Positions 7,785-16,990 of a stretch of DNA of 64,000 nt are shown one piece after another. The stretch comes from Aurantiacibacter marinus (lineage in GTDB: Bacteria; Pseudomonadota; Alphaproteobacteria; Sphingomonadales; Sphingomonadaceae). The first letter of the stretch is position 1; each line of letters begins with the position of its first letter. The notes under the pieces are model-generated. The model was not told the DNA's origin and ran no database searches. It was given only the letters and a program-made list of their open reading frames with translations. The DNA lies in the NCBI RefSeq assembly GCF_001021555.1, contig NZ_LDCP01000001.1, positions 806,001 through 870,000 of the forward strand, written 5' to 3'. A program made the position numbers and the translations under genes.

Positions 7785-7814
7785 AGGTGCGTTAACCATG
7801 GTTGTTTGTAAAGT

Positions 7815-10133
7815 CTAAACCATGTTTTTCAGAAGGAATTTTTCCTTATCTTTATGAAAATCAAGGAGTTTATCGATTGGGATGGGGCGAGATATCCCGA
7901 ATCCTTGCGCCACAAGGCACCCGGAATCGCGCAATATCGTTAACGTTTGCGTGTCTTCGACCCCTTCAGCGACCACGATGATTCGCAAATCTTTCCCAAG
8001 TTGCAGGACGTTGCGCACAATGCCGGCCGCCTTTTCGTCATTGGCCATCTGGGCAATAAACAGGCGGTCAATTTTCAATTCGCCGAAGGGTAGTCGCAGC
8101 AGCGCTTCGAGGCTGGCGGCGCCAACGCCGAAATCATCCATGGAAATCTTTGCGCCAAGCGCCTTCAACTCACCCAGGATTTCCGCAGCACGATCAAGAT
8201 TGGAAATACGATAAGTCTCGGTGATCTCCAGCGTCAGCCTGCGCGGTTCAAAGCCGGTTTTTCGCAATACTTCCGACACCAGATCAACGATGGCATGTTC
8301 ATGCACCAGCGTCGCCGAGATGTTGACAGCAACCGGTATGCTCAGCCCGCCATTTTCCATCGCGTTTCCTGCTTTGCAGGCTTCCTCCAGCACGAAGCGG
8401 GTCAGATGGCTCATACGGCCAGCAGTTTCACACTGGCGGATGAAATTGTCTGGCGGGATATGGCCGCGCACTGGATCATTCCAGCGGACCAGTGCTTCAA
8501 CTCCAACGATCTCGCCCGTCTGCACCATGACCTTGGGTTGATAGACGAGATAGATTTCACCGTTCGAAAGCGCAGCGTCGATACGGGCCTGAAGAGAGAT
8601 ATTCCAGATAAGGTCTTCGTCCGACGTCGTGTCAGCAATCGCGATCGGCTCGAATGTTTCGTTGGTCAGCTCGGCAACAGCGACCGCAGATGCGAGGCGC
8701 CGCGACACATTGGGACTGGGAGTGATATCGACACCGAAAGTGATGCCGACATCGACCTGCTGATCACCCACAATCAACGGCGATGAGAATAGCGCGCGCA
8801 GACCTTCAAGGTGTTCGTGCAGCAGCGCCGGCTCTTTTTCCGGCAGGGTCCAGGCTATCAGATGGCCTTGGCCCAGATAGATTGTCGCGTCCTGCGTCGC
8901 CGCTTTCAAGCGACCGATAATGCGCAGCAGATATTCCGAATGCAGTTCCTTGGGCAGGGTGCGGCGCACCTGTTCGAACCGGTGGATTTTCGCCACGATG
9001 ATGGCGGGCAAGGTCTCGGCGGCTGCGCTGTCTGCTTCAAGCGCAGCGAAAGTTGGCAGATTTGTATCGGCATCGATCAGTGTGAAAGAATCCTTCCACA
9101 GTGATCGCAATCGGAAAATCGCATAGATCGCAATCAATCCCATCGGTCCTGACAGCCCCACGCGCCAGCCCACATGCGCTGCAACTATGAGTCCGATCAA
9201 AATGGCCACGACAATCGCGCCATATGCAATACGGCGCCACCGCCAGAATTGAATTTGTCCGATTGCAAGCAGGAGTGCGAAGGCAAAGAATGTAACATAG
9301 GCTCCGCCGATGTAGCGCGCTCTGCCTGCCATAAGAGTTTCCGCAGCGTAGACATGGATCAGTGTAGGAGAGACATCTGTCAGTCCGGGAATACTGATTG
9401 GGCGGCCGTCAGCGCGGTTCTCGCTGCCAATTACGAATATCTTGTCACGGAGATCGGTGGGCAATCCATTGCCCGATCGCGCTTCCTGAAGCGAAAGCAC
9501 AGGTATCGTGTCTAGCGCGAGATCATAGCCGATCGGAAACCGTTCTCCCGCAACACCTGTGGTGCCGGCTATCTGCGCAGCAAGATTGGGCAGATCGTTT
9601 TCGCCGAAACCCACAACATATGGCGCGTCCCATACGTATCCCATGAAGTTCCGAAACAGATCGCCGCCTACTTGATTTACATCATGAGCAATAATCGAGA
9701 TGGATTGATTGCGGCGCAATTGTCCGTTCAGCCCTGTTCGAACATCCTGGACAAGATAGGCTCCCGGCCCGAAGTCGAGCAATGCCGAGTTTAAATCGTT
9801 ATCGATTTCCGCAGTCGTGGCTGTATCGAAAACACTGTCGATGTAGATGGACTCTGCGCCAGCAACGTTCAGCTGACGAACAAGTTGGGCAAGCTCTACG
9901 CGCCTCGATGGAAACTCCGGATCGGACAGATCCTGCTGGCTGCTGATGAATATAATGTCGCCCGAAGCAGACGTGGTGACCATTCTGTTCTGGGCAGTCC
10001 AGATGATCTGATCGATCGGATTGAGCAGTGTCAAAACCGTCAAGACAAGCGAAATCAGCCCGGCCCAGAGCACATGCCTGAACCGATCATTGCGTCGGAC
10101 CCTTGTCCGTTCTGTCGGCTTTGGTCCGACCAC
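7815..10133 (-). CDS. CHASE2 - degenerate GGDEF - EAL membrane protein
   Basis: 772 residues. One membrane helix at about 21-37 is followed by an extracytoplasmic CHASE2 sensor domain to about 270, then three helices (about 280-342), a GGDEF-like domain (about 352-495) and an EAL domain (about 512-765). The EAL domain keeps VEALVRW, NISATLV, EITET, MDDFGVGAAS, KIDRLFI and VAEGVED, so cyclic-di-GMP phosphodiesterase activity is likely. The GGDEF part has no GG(D/E)EF loop (GQGHLIAWTL occupies that region), so it is probably a regulatory, non-cyclase domain. The start is a GTG at 10133 with AAGGG about seven bases upstream. It is monocistronic apart from the small ORF that follows. Confidence 0.92.
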   Translation of the reverse strand: MVGPKPTERTRVRRNDRFRHVLWAGLISLVLTVLTLLNPIDQIIWTAQNRMVTTSASGDIIFISSQQDLSDPEFPSRRVELAQLVRQLNVAGAESIYIDSVFDTATTAEIDNDLNSALLDFGPGAYLVQDVRTGLNGQLRRNQSISIIAHDVNQVGGDLFRNFMGYVWDAPYVVGFGENDLPNLAAQIAGTTGVAGERFPIGYDLALDTIPVLSLQEARSGNGLPTDLRDKIFVIGSENRADGRPISIPGLTDVSPTLIHVYAAETLMAGRARYIGGAYVTFFAFALLLAIGQIQFWRWRRIAYGAIVVAILIGLIVAAHVGWRVGLSGPMGLIAIYAIFRLRSLWKDSFTLIDADTNLPTFAALEADSAAAETLPAIIVAKIHRFEQVRRTLPKELHSEYLLRIIGRLKAATQDATIYLGQGHLIAWTLPEKEPALLHEHLEGLRALFSSPLIVGDQQVDVGITFGVDITPSPNVSRRLASAVAVAELTNETFEPIAIADTTSDEDLIWNISLQARIDAALSNGEIYLVYQPKVMVQTGEIVGVEALVRWNDPVRGHIPPDNFIRQCETAGRMSHLTRFVLEEACKAGNAMENGGLSIPVAVNISATLVHEHAIVDLVSEVLRKTGFEPRRLTLEITETYRISNLDRAAEILGELKALGAKISMDDFGVGAASLEALLRLPFGELKIDRLFIAQMANDEKAAGIVRNVLQLGKDLRIIVVAEGVEDTQTLTILRDSGCLVAQGFGISRPIPIDKLLDFHKDKEKFLLKNMV

Positions 10134-10330
10134 TGATCACCCTTGTAATTACGATTTCGCGCAGTGCGAGAACACCGCTCTGGCACAGGATGGTTAACAA
10201 ACGCGAAAGTGATTTTACATTTCCTGCGGGCTGGATTGCGCGGCAAATGGTGCAACAACCGGCTTTGTTCAGTCTCGACACTCCCAGCCTTAACGTCTAA
10301 CTCTCCGCGAAACGGGGAAATGGCGCCACT

Positions 10331-10996
10331 ATGAAGCTGATTATAGGCAACAAGAACTATTCCAGCTGGTCGCTGCGTGGCTGGCTGGCGGCCAAGCAAA
10401 GCGGGCTGCATTTTGATGAATTGACCGTCAATATCGATGGTGACGACTGGCAGGCGATGAAGTCCAGCAAAGGCGAATTCCGCCCTTCTGCAGGCAAGGT
10501 GCCAGTGCTGTGGGACGGGGATGTTGTCGTGTGGGACAGTCTGGCGATCCTGGAATATCTGGGCGACAAGGTCGGGCGGGACAGGTTCTGGCCCAAGACG
10601 GACGATGCGCGCGGCATGGCCCGAGCCATGGTTGCCGAAATGCATTCGTCCTACATGTCGCTGCGGCGCAATTGCCCGATGAATATCCGTGCCCGTGTGG
10701 GTGTGGATCTGACTGAAGAGACCAAGGCTGATATCGTGCGTATCCTTGGCCTGTGGGCAGAGGCGCGGGCGCGGTTTGGTAACGGCGGTCCGTTCCTGTT
10801 CGGCACATTCGGTGCGGCAGACATTTTTTACGCGCCCATCGTCAGCCGCTTCATCACCTATGGCATCGGCGTGCCAGGTTTTGCGCAGGCCTATATGCAG
10901 GCGGTGTGGGAACATGACTGGATGCAGCAGTGGGTCGATGCCGCGATGGCGGAGGAATGGACCATTTCCCAATATGAAGTGGGCGACACGGCATGA
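10331..10996 (+). CDS. glutathione S-transferase family protein
   Basis: 221 residues. The N-terminal thioredoxin-fold domain starts MKLIIGNKNYSSWSLRGWLA, where the Ser run is the usual GSH-activating region of zeta/theta-like bacterial GSTs, and contains GKVPVLWDGDVVVWDSLAILEYL, the cis-Pro and ES-type glutathione-binding signature. The C-terminal helical domain includes GTFGAADIFYAPIVSRFITYG. Substrate unknown. It overlaps dapE by 4 nt (ATGA), so the two are likely one operon although no metabolic link is obvious. The ATG follows GGGGAAATG closely. Confidence 0.9.
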   Translation: MKLIIGNKNYSSWSLRGWLAAKQSGLHFDELTVNIDGDDWQAMKSSKGEFRPSAGKVPVLWDGDVVVWDSLAILEYLGDKVGRDRFWPKTDDARGMARAMVAEMHSSYMSLRRNCPMNIRARVGVDLTEETKADIVRILGLWAEARARFGNGGPFLFGTFGAADIFYAPIVSRFITYGIGVPGFAQAYMQAVWEHDWMQQWVDAAMAEEWTISQYEVGDTA

Positions 10997-12135
10997 GCGC
11001 AGACCCGCTTTCGAACGCCAAGCACCTGATCGCCTGCGAAAGCGTAACCCCGGCGCGCGGGCCGGTATTCGACATGCTGGAGGAAATGCTCACTCCGATG
11101 GGGTTCGAAGTGCAGCGGTTCACGCGCGGTGACGGGCCGGAAGGCAGCGAGGAAGAAGCGGTCGAGAACCTGTTCGCCATCCGCAAGGGGCCGGAAGGCT
11201 CACAGCATTTCGCCTTTGCAGGCCATTTGGACGTTGTGCCTCCGGGAGACGGCTGGGCCAGCGATGCCTTCGTACCGCAGGAACGCGGCGAGCTGCTGCA
11301 CGGGCGAGGGGCAGTCGACATGAAGGGTTCCATCGCCTGCATGGTGGCGGCGGTGGCCGATATACCGGCAGAGAGCGGCACGCTTAGTTTTATCATAACC
11401 GGTGACGAGGAAGGGCCGGCGCTGCACGGCACCCGTGCCCTGATCGACCTGATGCGGGAACGCGGCGACATTCCCGACATGATCCTTGTGGGCGAGCCCA
11501 CCAGCGTGAACCGGCTGGGCGATATGATGAAGATCGGGCGGCGCGGGTCGGTCAATATCTGGCTGGAGGTCGATGGCACGCAGGGCCACGTTGCCTATCC
11601 GCACCTTGCCGACAATCCCATGCCCAAGATGGTCGCGATACTGGCAGAGCTGGACGCGCTGGTGCTGGATGAAGGGACCGACTGGTTCCAGCCGAGCAAT
11701 CTGGAAATCACCGAATTCAATGTGACCAACAAGGCGCACAATGTGATCCCCGGAAAGGCGACTGCGCGCATTTCCATCCGTTTCAACGATCAGCATTCCG
11801 GCGCATCCCTGTCTGCCAAGATCACCGCCATTGCGCAAAAGCACGGCGGCACGGCGAAGCCTGTGATCAGCGGAGAACCATTCCTGACGCCTCCCGGCGA
11901 ATTCTCCGCCATGATCGCGGAGGCCATTGCGGCAGAAACGGGCGTGGAGACCGAAGCATCTACAACAGGCGGCACATCGGATGCGCGGTTCCTGAAGGAT
12001 CTCGCCCCGGTGATCGAATTCGGCCTGGTCAATGCAACCATGCACAAGACGGACGAGGCGGTAGCCATTGCCGACCTGATTACGCTAACCCGCATTTATA
12101 CCCGCGTGGCAAAAGCTGCACTGGCGCGCAATTGA
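10993..12135 (+). CDS. dapE: succinyl-diaminopimelate desuccinylase
   Basis: 380 residues, normal length. DapE hydrolyses N-succinyl-LL-2,6-diaminopimelate in the succinylase branch of lysine and meso-DAP synthesis and uses two zinc ions. The M20 metallopeptidase signatures are present: GHLDVVPPGDGW, HGRGAVDMKGS, TGDEEGPA and the C-terminal MHKTDEAV. The dimerisation domain holds EFNVTNKAHNVIPGKA. It follows the GST gene with an ATGA overlap and precedes a symporter by 18 nt. dapB is also in this window (16189-16926), on the other strand. Confidence 0.95.
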   Translation: MSADPLSNAKHLIACESVTPARGPVFDMLEEMLTPMGFEVQRFTRGDGPEGSEEEAVENLFAIRKGPEGSQHFAFAGHLDVVPPGDGWASDAFVPQERGELLHGRGAVDMKGSIACMVAAVADIPAESGTLSFIITGDEEGPALHGTRALIDLMRERGDIPDMILVGEPTSVNRLGDMMKIGRRGSVNIWLEVDGTQGHVAYPHLADNPMPKMVAILAELDALVLDEGTDWFQPSNLEITEFNVTNKAHNVIPGKATARISIRFNDQHSGASLSAKITAIAQKHGGTAKPVISGEPFLTPPGEFSAMIAEAIAAETGVETEASTTGGTSDARFLKDLAPVIEFGLVNATMHKTDEAVAIADLITLTRIYTRVAKAALARN

Positions 12136-12153
12136 GACAAGGATAATCCGAGC

Positions 12154-13401
12154 ATGTTGAAAGCCTGGTTCGCAATTCCGCTGTGGCAGCGGGTGATTGG
12201 TGCGCTCATCCTTGGCGTTGTGCTGGGTCTGTGGTGGGGGCCTGAGGCGGAAAGCATCAAATGGATCGGTGATTTCTTCATCAAATCGATCAAGATGCTG
12301 GTCGTCCCGCTGATCTTCTTCAGCCTTGTCGCGGGCGTTGCCGCGATTGGCGATTTGCGCAAACTGGGTGCAGTTGGCGGGCGCGCGATCATCCTGTTCG
12401 TCGTGACCGGGCAGATCGCCGTGTGGCTTGGCCTTGCGCTGGGCACGGCCGCGGTGAACCTTGGCCTGTTCCCCAGCAAGGAACAGCTTGGTACGCCCGA
12501 AGTCGCCACGCCTGAGCCGAATGAGACGACGGCGGTCGACATGATCCTGAGCATCGTGCCCGAAAGCCCGGTGCAGGTGATGGCCGATGTGGCGGTGTTG
12601 CCGCTGATCGTATTTTCCCTGCTGCTTGGCATCGGCATTCTGATGGCCGGCAAGGACGGGGAACCTGTTCAGAAAATCTTCGATAGCGGCGCGATCATCA
12701 TGCAGAAGGTGACGATGATCGTGATGGAGCTTACCCCGTTCGGCGTGTTCGCGCTAATGGCGTGGGTGGCAGGCACGCTGGGTATCGACGCGTTGAAGGC
12801 GCTCAGCTGGCTGGTTGTGCTGAACTACACGGGCTGCCTGCTGATCATCCTTGTGATGTATTCATCGATGATCAAATTCATCGCCAAGCTGCCGGTTGTC
12901 GATTTCTTCCGCGGCATCGTGGATGCGGTTGCAGTCAGCTATTCCACCGCCAGTTCCAATGCGACACTGCCCGTCACGCTGCGCTGTGCGGAACGGAACC
13001 TGGGTGTGCCCAATTCCATCGCAGCCTTTGTGATCTCGCTCGGCGCGACGATCAATATGAATGGCACGGCGATGTATCTGGGGCTGGCAACGCTGTTTGG
13101 TGCCAGCATCTTCGGTGTGGATTTGAGCTGGGGCCAGTACTTCCTGATCTCGATCCTCGCCACGCTGGGAGCCATCGGCGCAGCGGGCATTCCCGGCGCG
13201 GGCCTCATCATGATGGCGCTGGTGTTCGGCGCTGTCGGAGTGCCGCTGGAAACAATCGCCTTCGTGGCAGGCGTGGACCGGATCATGGACATGATGCGCA
13301 CCACCACCAATGTTTCAGGCGATGCTGCGGTGGCAACCACCGTGGCGAGCATGCTGGGCGAGATCGACAAGGAAGAAATGATCTCGGCGGATGATGTTTA
13401 G
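12154..13401 (+). CDS. dicarboxylate/amino acid:cation symporter (DAACS family)
   Basis: 415 residues with about eight membrane helices plus re-entrant loops. The serine-rich hairpin SYSTASSNATLPVTL and the cation/substrate motif GATINMNGTAMY are intact, with RTTTNVSGDAAVA near the end. DAACS transporters take up glutamate, aspartate or C4-dicarboxylates with Na+ or H+. Asn in NMNGT replaces the Asp of many glutamate carriers (NMDGT), so substrate preference is uncertain. It lies 18 nt downstream of dapE with AAGGA before the ATG and is probably cotranscribed. Confidence 0.92.
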   Translation: MLKAWFAIPLWQRVIGALILGVVLGLWWGPEAESIKWIGDFFIKSIKMLVVPLIFFSLVAGVAAIGDLRKLGAVGGRAIILFVVTGQIAVWLGLALGTAAVNLGLFPSKEQLGTPEVATPEPNETTAVDMILSIVPESPVQVMADVAVLPLIVFSLLLGIGILMAGKDGEPVQKIFDSGAIIMQKVTMIVMELTPFGVFALMAWVAGTLGIDALKALSWLVVLNYTGCLLIILVMYSSMIKFIAKLPVVDFFRGIVDAVAVSYSTASSNATLPVTLRCAERNLGVPNSIAAFVISLGATINMNGTAMYLGLATLFGASIFGVDLSWGQYFLISILATLGAIGAAGIPGAGLIMMALVFGAVGVPLETIAFVAGVDRIMDMMRTTTNVSGDAAVATTVASMLGEIDKEEMISADDV

Positions 13402-13413
13402 GGGCCTTGCGCG

Positions 13414-13833
13414 ATGAGTGAGAAAAATATCCGCAGAGGCTTTGTCCTCGCTGGCCTCAGCAACATTCTGGGCGTCCTCATCTGTTCTCGCCTCTTCACG
13501 AACGACGTGATGATGGAAACGCAGCCCGGCGTGATGGGACTGTTCGGCCTCGTCTGCATCGTGCTGTGGGGTCTTGCTTACATCGCCGTCAGCCGAAATT
13601 TTGCGCATGTGCGCTGGCTTGTCGCGGTGTTTGTGATCGAGAAGCTGGCCTATGTGATCGCGTGGATTGCATTCCAGACATCAGGATCACTGGCAGCGGT
13701 CTTCCAGCAAGACGCTCTCGCCGGGGTTTTTTATACGATCTATGGCCCGAATGATTTCGCGTTCATGCTGTTTTTCGGGTTCGTTTTCCTCAAAACCCGC
13801 AGCGGCACTCCATCTCTACCGGGTTCAGTTTAA
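13414..13833 (+). CDS. small integral membrane protein
   Basis: 139 residues with about four predicted membrane helices (from about residues 8-25, 40-58, 66-85 and 105-124). No recognised family or catalytic motif. It starts 12 nt after the symporter stop, so it may share its transcript. Its end overlaps the convergent minus-strand gene by four bases. Function unknown. Confidence 0.65.
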   Translation: MSEKNIRRGFVLAGLSNILGVLICSRLFTNDVMMETQPGVMGLFGLVCIVLWGLAYIAVSRNFAHVRWLVAVFVIEKLAYVIAWIAFQTSGSLAAVFQQDALAGVFYTIYGPNDFAFMLFFGFVFLKTRSGTPSLPGSV

Positions 13834-14279
13834 TAGGCCGGGCAAGTGCTCAGGCATATCGCGTCCCGGGTCGCAATCAGGGTTCCGCTCATCCTCAAGA
13901 TAGCGCCATTGTTCATCCGGTAGGTCGGCACTGCGAACTTATCCAGCGCATCCACGTCCGATGTGATCCAATATACCGTGTAGCTGCTTGCCGACCGGCT
14001 TGGCGTTCCGCCTGAAGATGATCCGGGCGTGGATGATCCGCCGCGTCTGGCACGCGATGAACGGGAGCGGGTTGCCGCGATGGCATCGCTCGCCCCGCCG
14101 ATGCTGCCTCTGACAGCGTTGCCCATGTCCCGCGCAGCTGCACCAGTTCCCTGACCTGTGCTGTTCAGGATAACTGCTTCTTCCGCCGCAGCCTGAGCGG
14201 CGGCTGGCGCACTGGCCAGAATCGCCGCGATTGCAAGAACTGCGGCTCCGCCAAACTTCAAAACCGTTGAATTGTGCAT
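13830..14279 (-). CDS. secreted hypothetical protein with Ser/Arg-rich linker
   Basis: 149 residues. Start MHNSTVLKFGG leads into an Ala-rich Sec signal ending near residue 25. A low-complexity stretch of Arg, Ser and Gly (about residues 68-95) precedes a compact C-terminal part (YTVYWITSDVDALDKFAVPTY) with two closely spaced Cys near the end (CLSTCPAY). The open frame extends upstream, but the start at 14279 has GGGGGG nearby and is the only one with the signal at the N-terminus. No family recognised. Confidence 0.65.
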   Translation of the reverse strand: MHNSTVLKFGGAAVLAIAAILASAPAAAQAAAEEAVILNSTGQGTGAAARDMGNAVRGSIGGASDAIAATRSRSSRARRGGSSTPGSSSGGTPSRSASSYTVYWITSDVDALDKFAVPTYRMNNGAILRMSGTLIATRDAICLSTCPAY

Positions 14280-14341
14280 CGAAATCCCCCCGAATGTCCT
14301 GCTGAGTCGCAAGCTGCGCCGATTCCGGGCAATTGGCAAGG

Positions 14342-14992
14342 TTACCGCCCCTTTGGCACTTCCAGCACTTTCTGGCGAAAGCTGCACAAATCCGCCAGCC
14401 CGCAGCGCCAGCATTCCGGCGTACGCGCCTTGCACACATACCGCCCGTGCAGGATCAGCCAGTGATGGGCGTGCAGGCGGAAAGGCTGAGGGACGCGCTT
14501 CTCCAGTTTCGCCTCCACTTGCTCCGGTGTCTTGCCCTTTGCCAAGCCAGTGCGGTTGCCAACGCGCAGGATGTGGGTGTCGACCGCGAAGGTTTCCTGT
14601 TTGAACCAGCAATTGAGCACGACATTGGCGGTCTTGCGGCCCACGCCGGGCAGGCGCACCAGATCATCGCGCGTGTCAGGCACTTCGCTGCCATATTCGT
14701 CCACCAGCAACTGGCTCATCGCGATCACGTTCTTGGCTTTGGAATTGAACAGGCCGATTGTCTTGATGTGATCTATCAGGCCATCCAGCCCCAGCTCCAG
14801 CATCTGCTCGGGCGTTTCGACTTTGGCAAACAGCGCTCTGGTGGCCTTGTTCACGCCCACATCTGTCGCCTGCGCCGATAGGGCGACGGCCACCACAAGC
14901 TGATAGCAATTGCCATACTCCAGCTCCGTCTCCGGTTCCGGATTGTCTTCTGCCAGACGGCGGAAAAACTCGAATATCTGGTCTTTGGTCAC
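14342..14992 (-). CDS. nth: endonuclease III
   Basis: 216 residues. Nth is a base-excision-repair DNA glycosylase/AP lyase for oxidised pyrimidines. The helix-hairpin-helix LPGVGRKTANVVL carries the catalytic Lys, the catalytic Asp is in AVDTHILRV, and the C-terminal 4Fe-4S loop has the exact C-X6-C-X2-C-X5-C spacing (CKARTPECWRCGLADLC). The start chosen is a GTG at 14992 that overlaps the protease stop (GTGA); an in-frame ATG at 15022 would add ten unlikely residues. It is translationally coupled to the M48 protease. Confidence 0.95.
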   Translation of the reverse strand: MTKDQIFEFFRRLAEDNPEPETELEYGNCYQLVVAVALSAQATDVGVNKATRALFAKVETPEQMLELGLDGLIDHIKTIGLFNSKAKNVIAMSQLLVDEYGSEVPDTRDDLVRLPGVGRKTANVVLNCWFKQETFAVDTHILRVGNRTGLAKGKTPEQVEAKLEKRVPQPFRLHAHHWLILHGRYVCKARTPECWRCGLADLCSFRQKVLEVPKGR

Positions 14993-16155
14993 TCCGCCGC
15001 GCCCTCTTGCTCTGCCTTCCACTCCATCGCCGCGCGGATGCGGTCCTCGATAGTGGGGTGGGTGTAAAACAAGGCTTCCTCCAGCGCGCTGGCCCGCGGA
15101 TAGCGGTACTCTGCGGTCTTGATCAGAGCGCCGGCAAGCGCATCGGGTAGGCCAACCGTTTCCAGCGAATAGATATCCGCTTCCCGCTCTCCGGCGCGGA
15201 CAACGGCATTCATCGCAGGCTGGGCAAGAACAATGTACAAGCCTGCCACAAAGACAAAAACCGGCACGCCGCGCACCTCTTCCAAAGTCGCCGTACTGCG
15301 GAAAACCCGCGCGAAAAAAGGGTAGGTTCTTGCAGTAAGCCAGAACAGTGCGATGGCGATAAGGGCGTAAACCGCGATAGCGCGCCAGACATGACCGAGC
15401 GCATAATGACCGATTTCATGCCCGGTCACAGCCTTCACTTCGTCAAGCGAGGCTTCGGAGATGGCGACATCCGAAATGGCGATGCGGGCATTGCTGCCAA
15501 CGCCAGAGACATTGGCAGTGAAATTGTTCGACTGGCGCGATCCGTCAAACATGAAGACGCGGCCCTCTGGCACGCCTGCATCGGCGCCCAGTGCCAGAAC
15601 GGCATCGCGCACTTCGCCTTCAGGAATGGGTTCATAATCGTTGAACAGCGGTTCGATCAGCATCGGGGAGAGCAGCAGGAAGAATGCGAGCGCGCCTGCC
15701 ACCAGGCCGCCGCTCCATATCCACCAGTTTTTCCCGGTGCGGCGAATGAGCCCGTAAACGCCGGTCAGGAAGATCGCTCCGATAATGGCAACAAGCACCA
15801 CCTCGACAGCGCCTTGCGAAAGGAAATCGCCAAACGGCTGGCTGGTGCGGTCAAATTGTATTTCCCGCCACCACCCGGTGTAGATATTCCACGGCAGGGT
15901 GAGCAGGGCGGAGATTAGCAAATAGACAGCGCCGATGGCGAAAGTGCGCAAGGCCGTGCTGCGCTTTTCCATCCGCAGCGCCAGCTTGTCCAGCACGTGG
16001 CTGCGGACGATCAACCATGTCACGAGAGCCGAAACAGCCAGCCCGCCCAGGATCAGCAAGTGGTTGCCTGTTGTATAGTCCCGCGCCATGGCCAACGCTT
16101 CTGGATCAAGCGTGTCGAGATAGGCCTGCGTTGCGCCCGCCGGGTCGAATGTCAC
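14989..16155 (-). CDS. M48-family integral membrane zinc protease (Ste24/CaaX protease 1-like)
   Basis: 388 residues with several membrane helices before and after the catalytic site. The zinc motif GHEIGHYALGH is intact and the third ligand is the Glu of GEREADIYSLE. The order (N-terminal helices, a long loop with NNFTANVSGVG, HEXXH, two helices, then EADIYS) matches Ste24-type proteases; in bacteria they cleave misfolded or membrane proteins, and the natural substrate here is unknown. It is followed by nth with a 4-nt overlap. Confidence 0.92.
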   Translation of the reverse strand: MTFDPAGATQAYLDTLDPEALAMARDYTTGNHLLILGGLAVSALVTWLIVRSHVLDKLALRMEKRSTALRTFAIGAVYLLISALLTLPWNIYTGWWREIQFDRTSQPFGDFLSQGAVEVVLVAIIGAIFLTGVYGLIRRTGKNWWIWSGGLVAGALAFFLLLSPMLIEPLFNDYEPIPEGEVRDAVLALGADAGVPEGRVFMFDGSRQSNNFTANVSGVGSNARIAISDVAISEASLDEVKAVTGHEIGHYALGHVWRAIAVYALIAIALFWLTARTYPFFARVFRSTATLEEVRGVPVFVFVAGLYIVLAQPAMNAVVRAGEREADIYSLETVGLPDALAGALIKTAEYRYPRASALEEALFYTHPTIEDRIRAAMEWKAEQEGAAE

Positions 16156-16188
16156 TCAGTTTTGCCCCCACAAGACTGCCCGATTTTC

Positions 16189-16926
16189 TCAAGCAAGCCC
16201 AAGTACATCGCGCATGGTATAGCGTTTTGCTTCACGATCGATCAACCATGTTGCGCCGCGCACCGCGCCATTGGCGAAAATCAGTCTGTTTTCGGCACTG
16301 TGGGACAAGGTGATGCGTTCCTGTTCTCCGGCAAAGATCACGCTGTGATCGCCCGCCACGGTTCCGCCGCGCAAGGCTGCAAAGCCGATCGCCCCTGATG
16401 CGCGTGCGCCGGTATGGCCGTCACGCCCGCTTTCGGTATTGGCGGCCAGATCGATGCCGCGTGCCTCCGCCGCTGCTTCCCCCAGCAGCAAGGCTGTACC
16501 GGACGGTGCATCCACCTTCATCCGGTGGTGCATTTCCAGCACTTCGATATCCCAGTCCGGACCGAGCCGCGCGGCGGCTTCCTTCACCAGATGCGCCAGC
16601 AGGGTCACACCGAGCGAGGTGTTACCGGTTTGCAGGACGGGGATTGCGCCTGACGCGCTTTCGATCGCAGCGTGGTGGCTCTCATCAAGGCCGGTGGTGC
16701 CGATAAGGATTGGAATGCCCGCGCCGACTGCGGCGTAAAGATTGTCCTTCAGGGCGGCGGGTGCGGAAAAGTCGACCAGCGCATCACTATTGTCGGCCAG
16801 ATTGGCGACATTGCCGCCCTTGTCCACACCGCCCGAGACTTCGTGACCTGCGGCGGCGACAGCTTCGCGCAAAGCCCCGCCCATGCGCCCTGCGCTGCCG
16901 ATGATGCCTATTCGTGCCATGGCCAC
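16189..16926 (-). CDS. dapB: 4-hydroxy-tetrahydrodipicolinate reductase
   Basis: 245 residues. DapB reduces HTPA to tetrahydrodipicolinate with NAD(P)H in lysine/DAP synthesis. The N-terminal Rossmann motif GIIGSAGRMGGAL, the ribose/nicotinamide loop GTTGLDE, and the catalytic EMHHRMKVDAPSGTA are all present. The ATG at 16920 is an equal alternative start. It is 33 nt upstream of the M48 protease gene on the same strand and is divergent from the sirtuin gene. Confidence 0.96.
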   Translation of the reverse strand: MAMARIGIIGSAGRMGGALREAVAAAGHEVSGGVDKGGNVANLADNSDALVDFSAPAALKDNLYAAVGAGIPILIGTTGLDESHHAAIESASGAIPVLQTGNTSLGVTLLAHLVKEAAARLGPDWDIEVLEMHHRMKVDAPSGTALLLGEAAAEARGIDLAANTESGRDGHTGARASGAIGFAALRGGTVAGDHSVIFAGEQERITLSHSAENRLIFANGAVRGATWLIDREAKRYTMRDVLGLA

Positions 16927-16990
16927 TCCTTCTCACCGCATACCGAATGCGCTGCTTTTCACGTCCCTACATTGTCGGTATCTGACCGCA

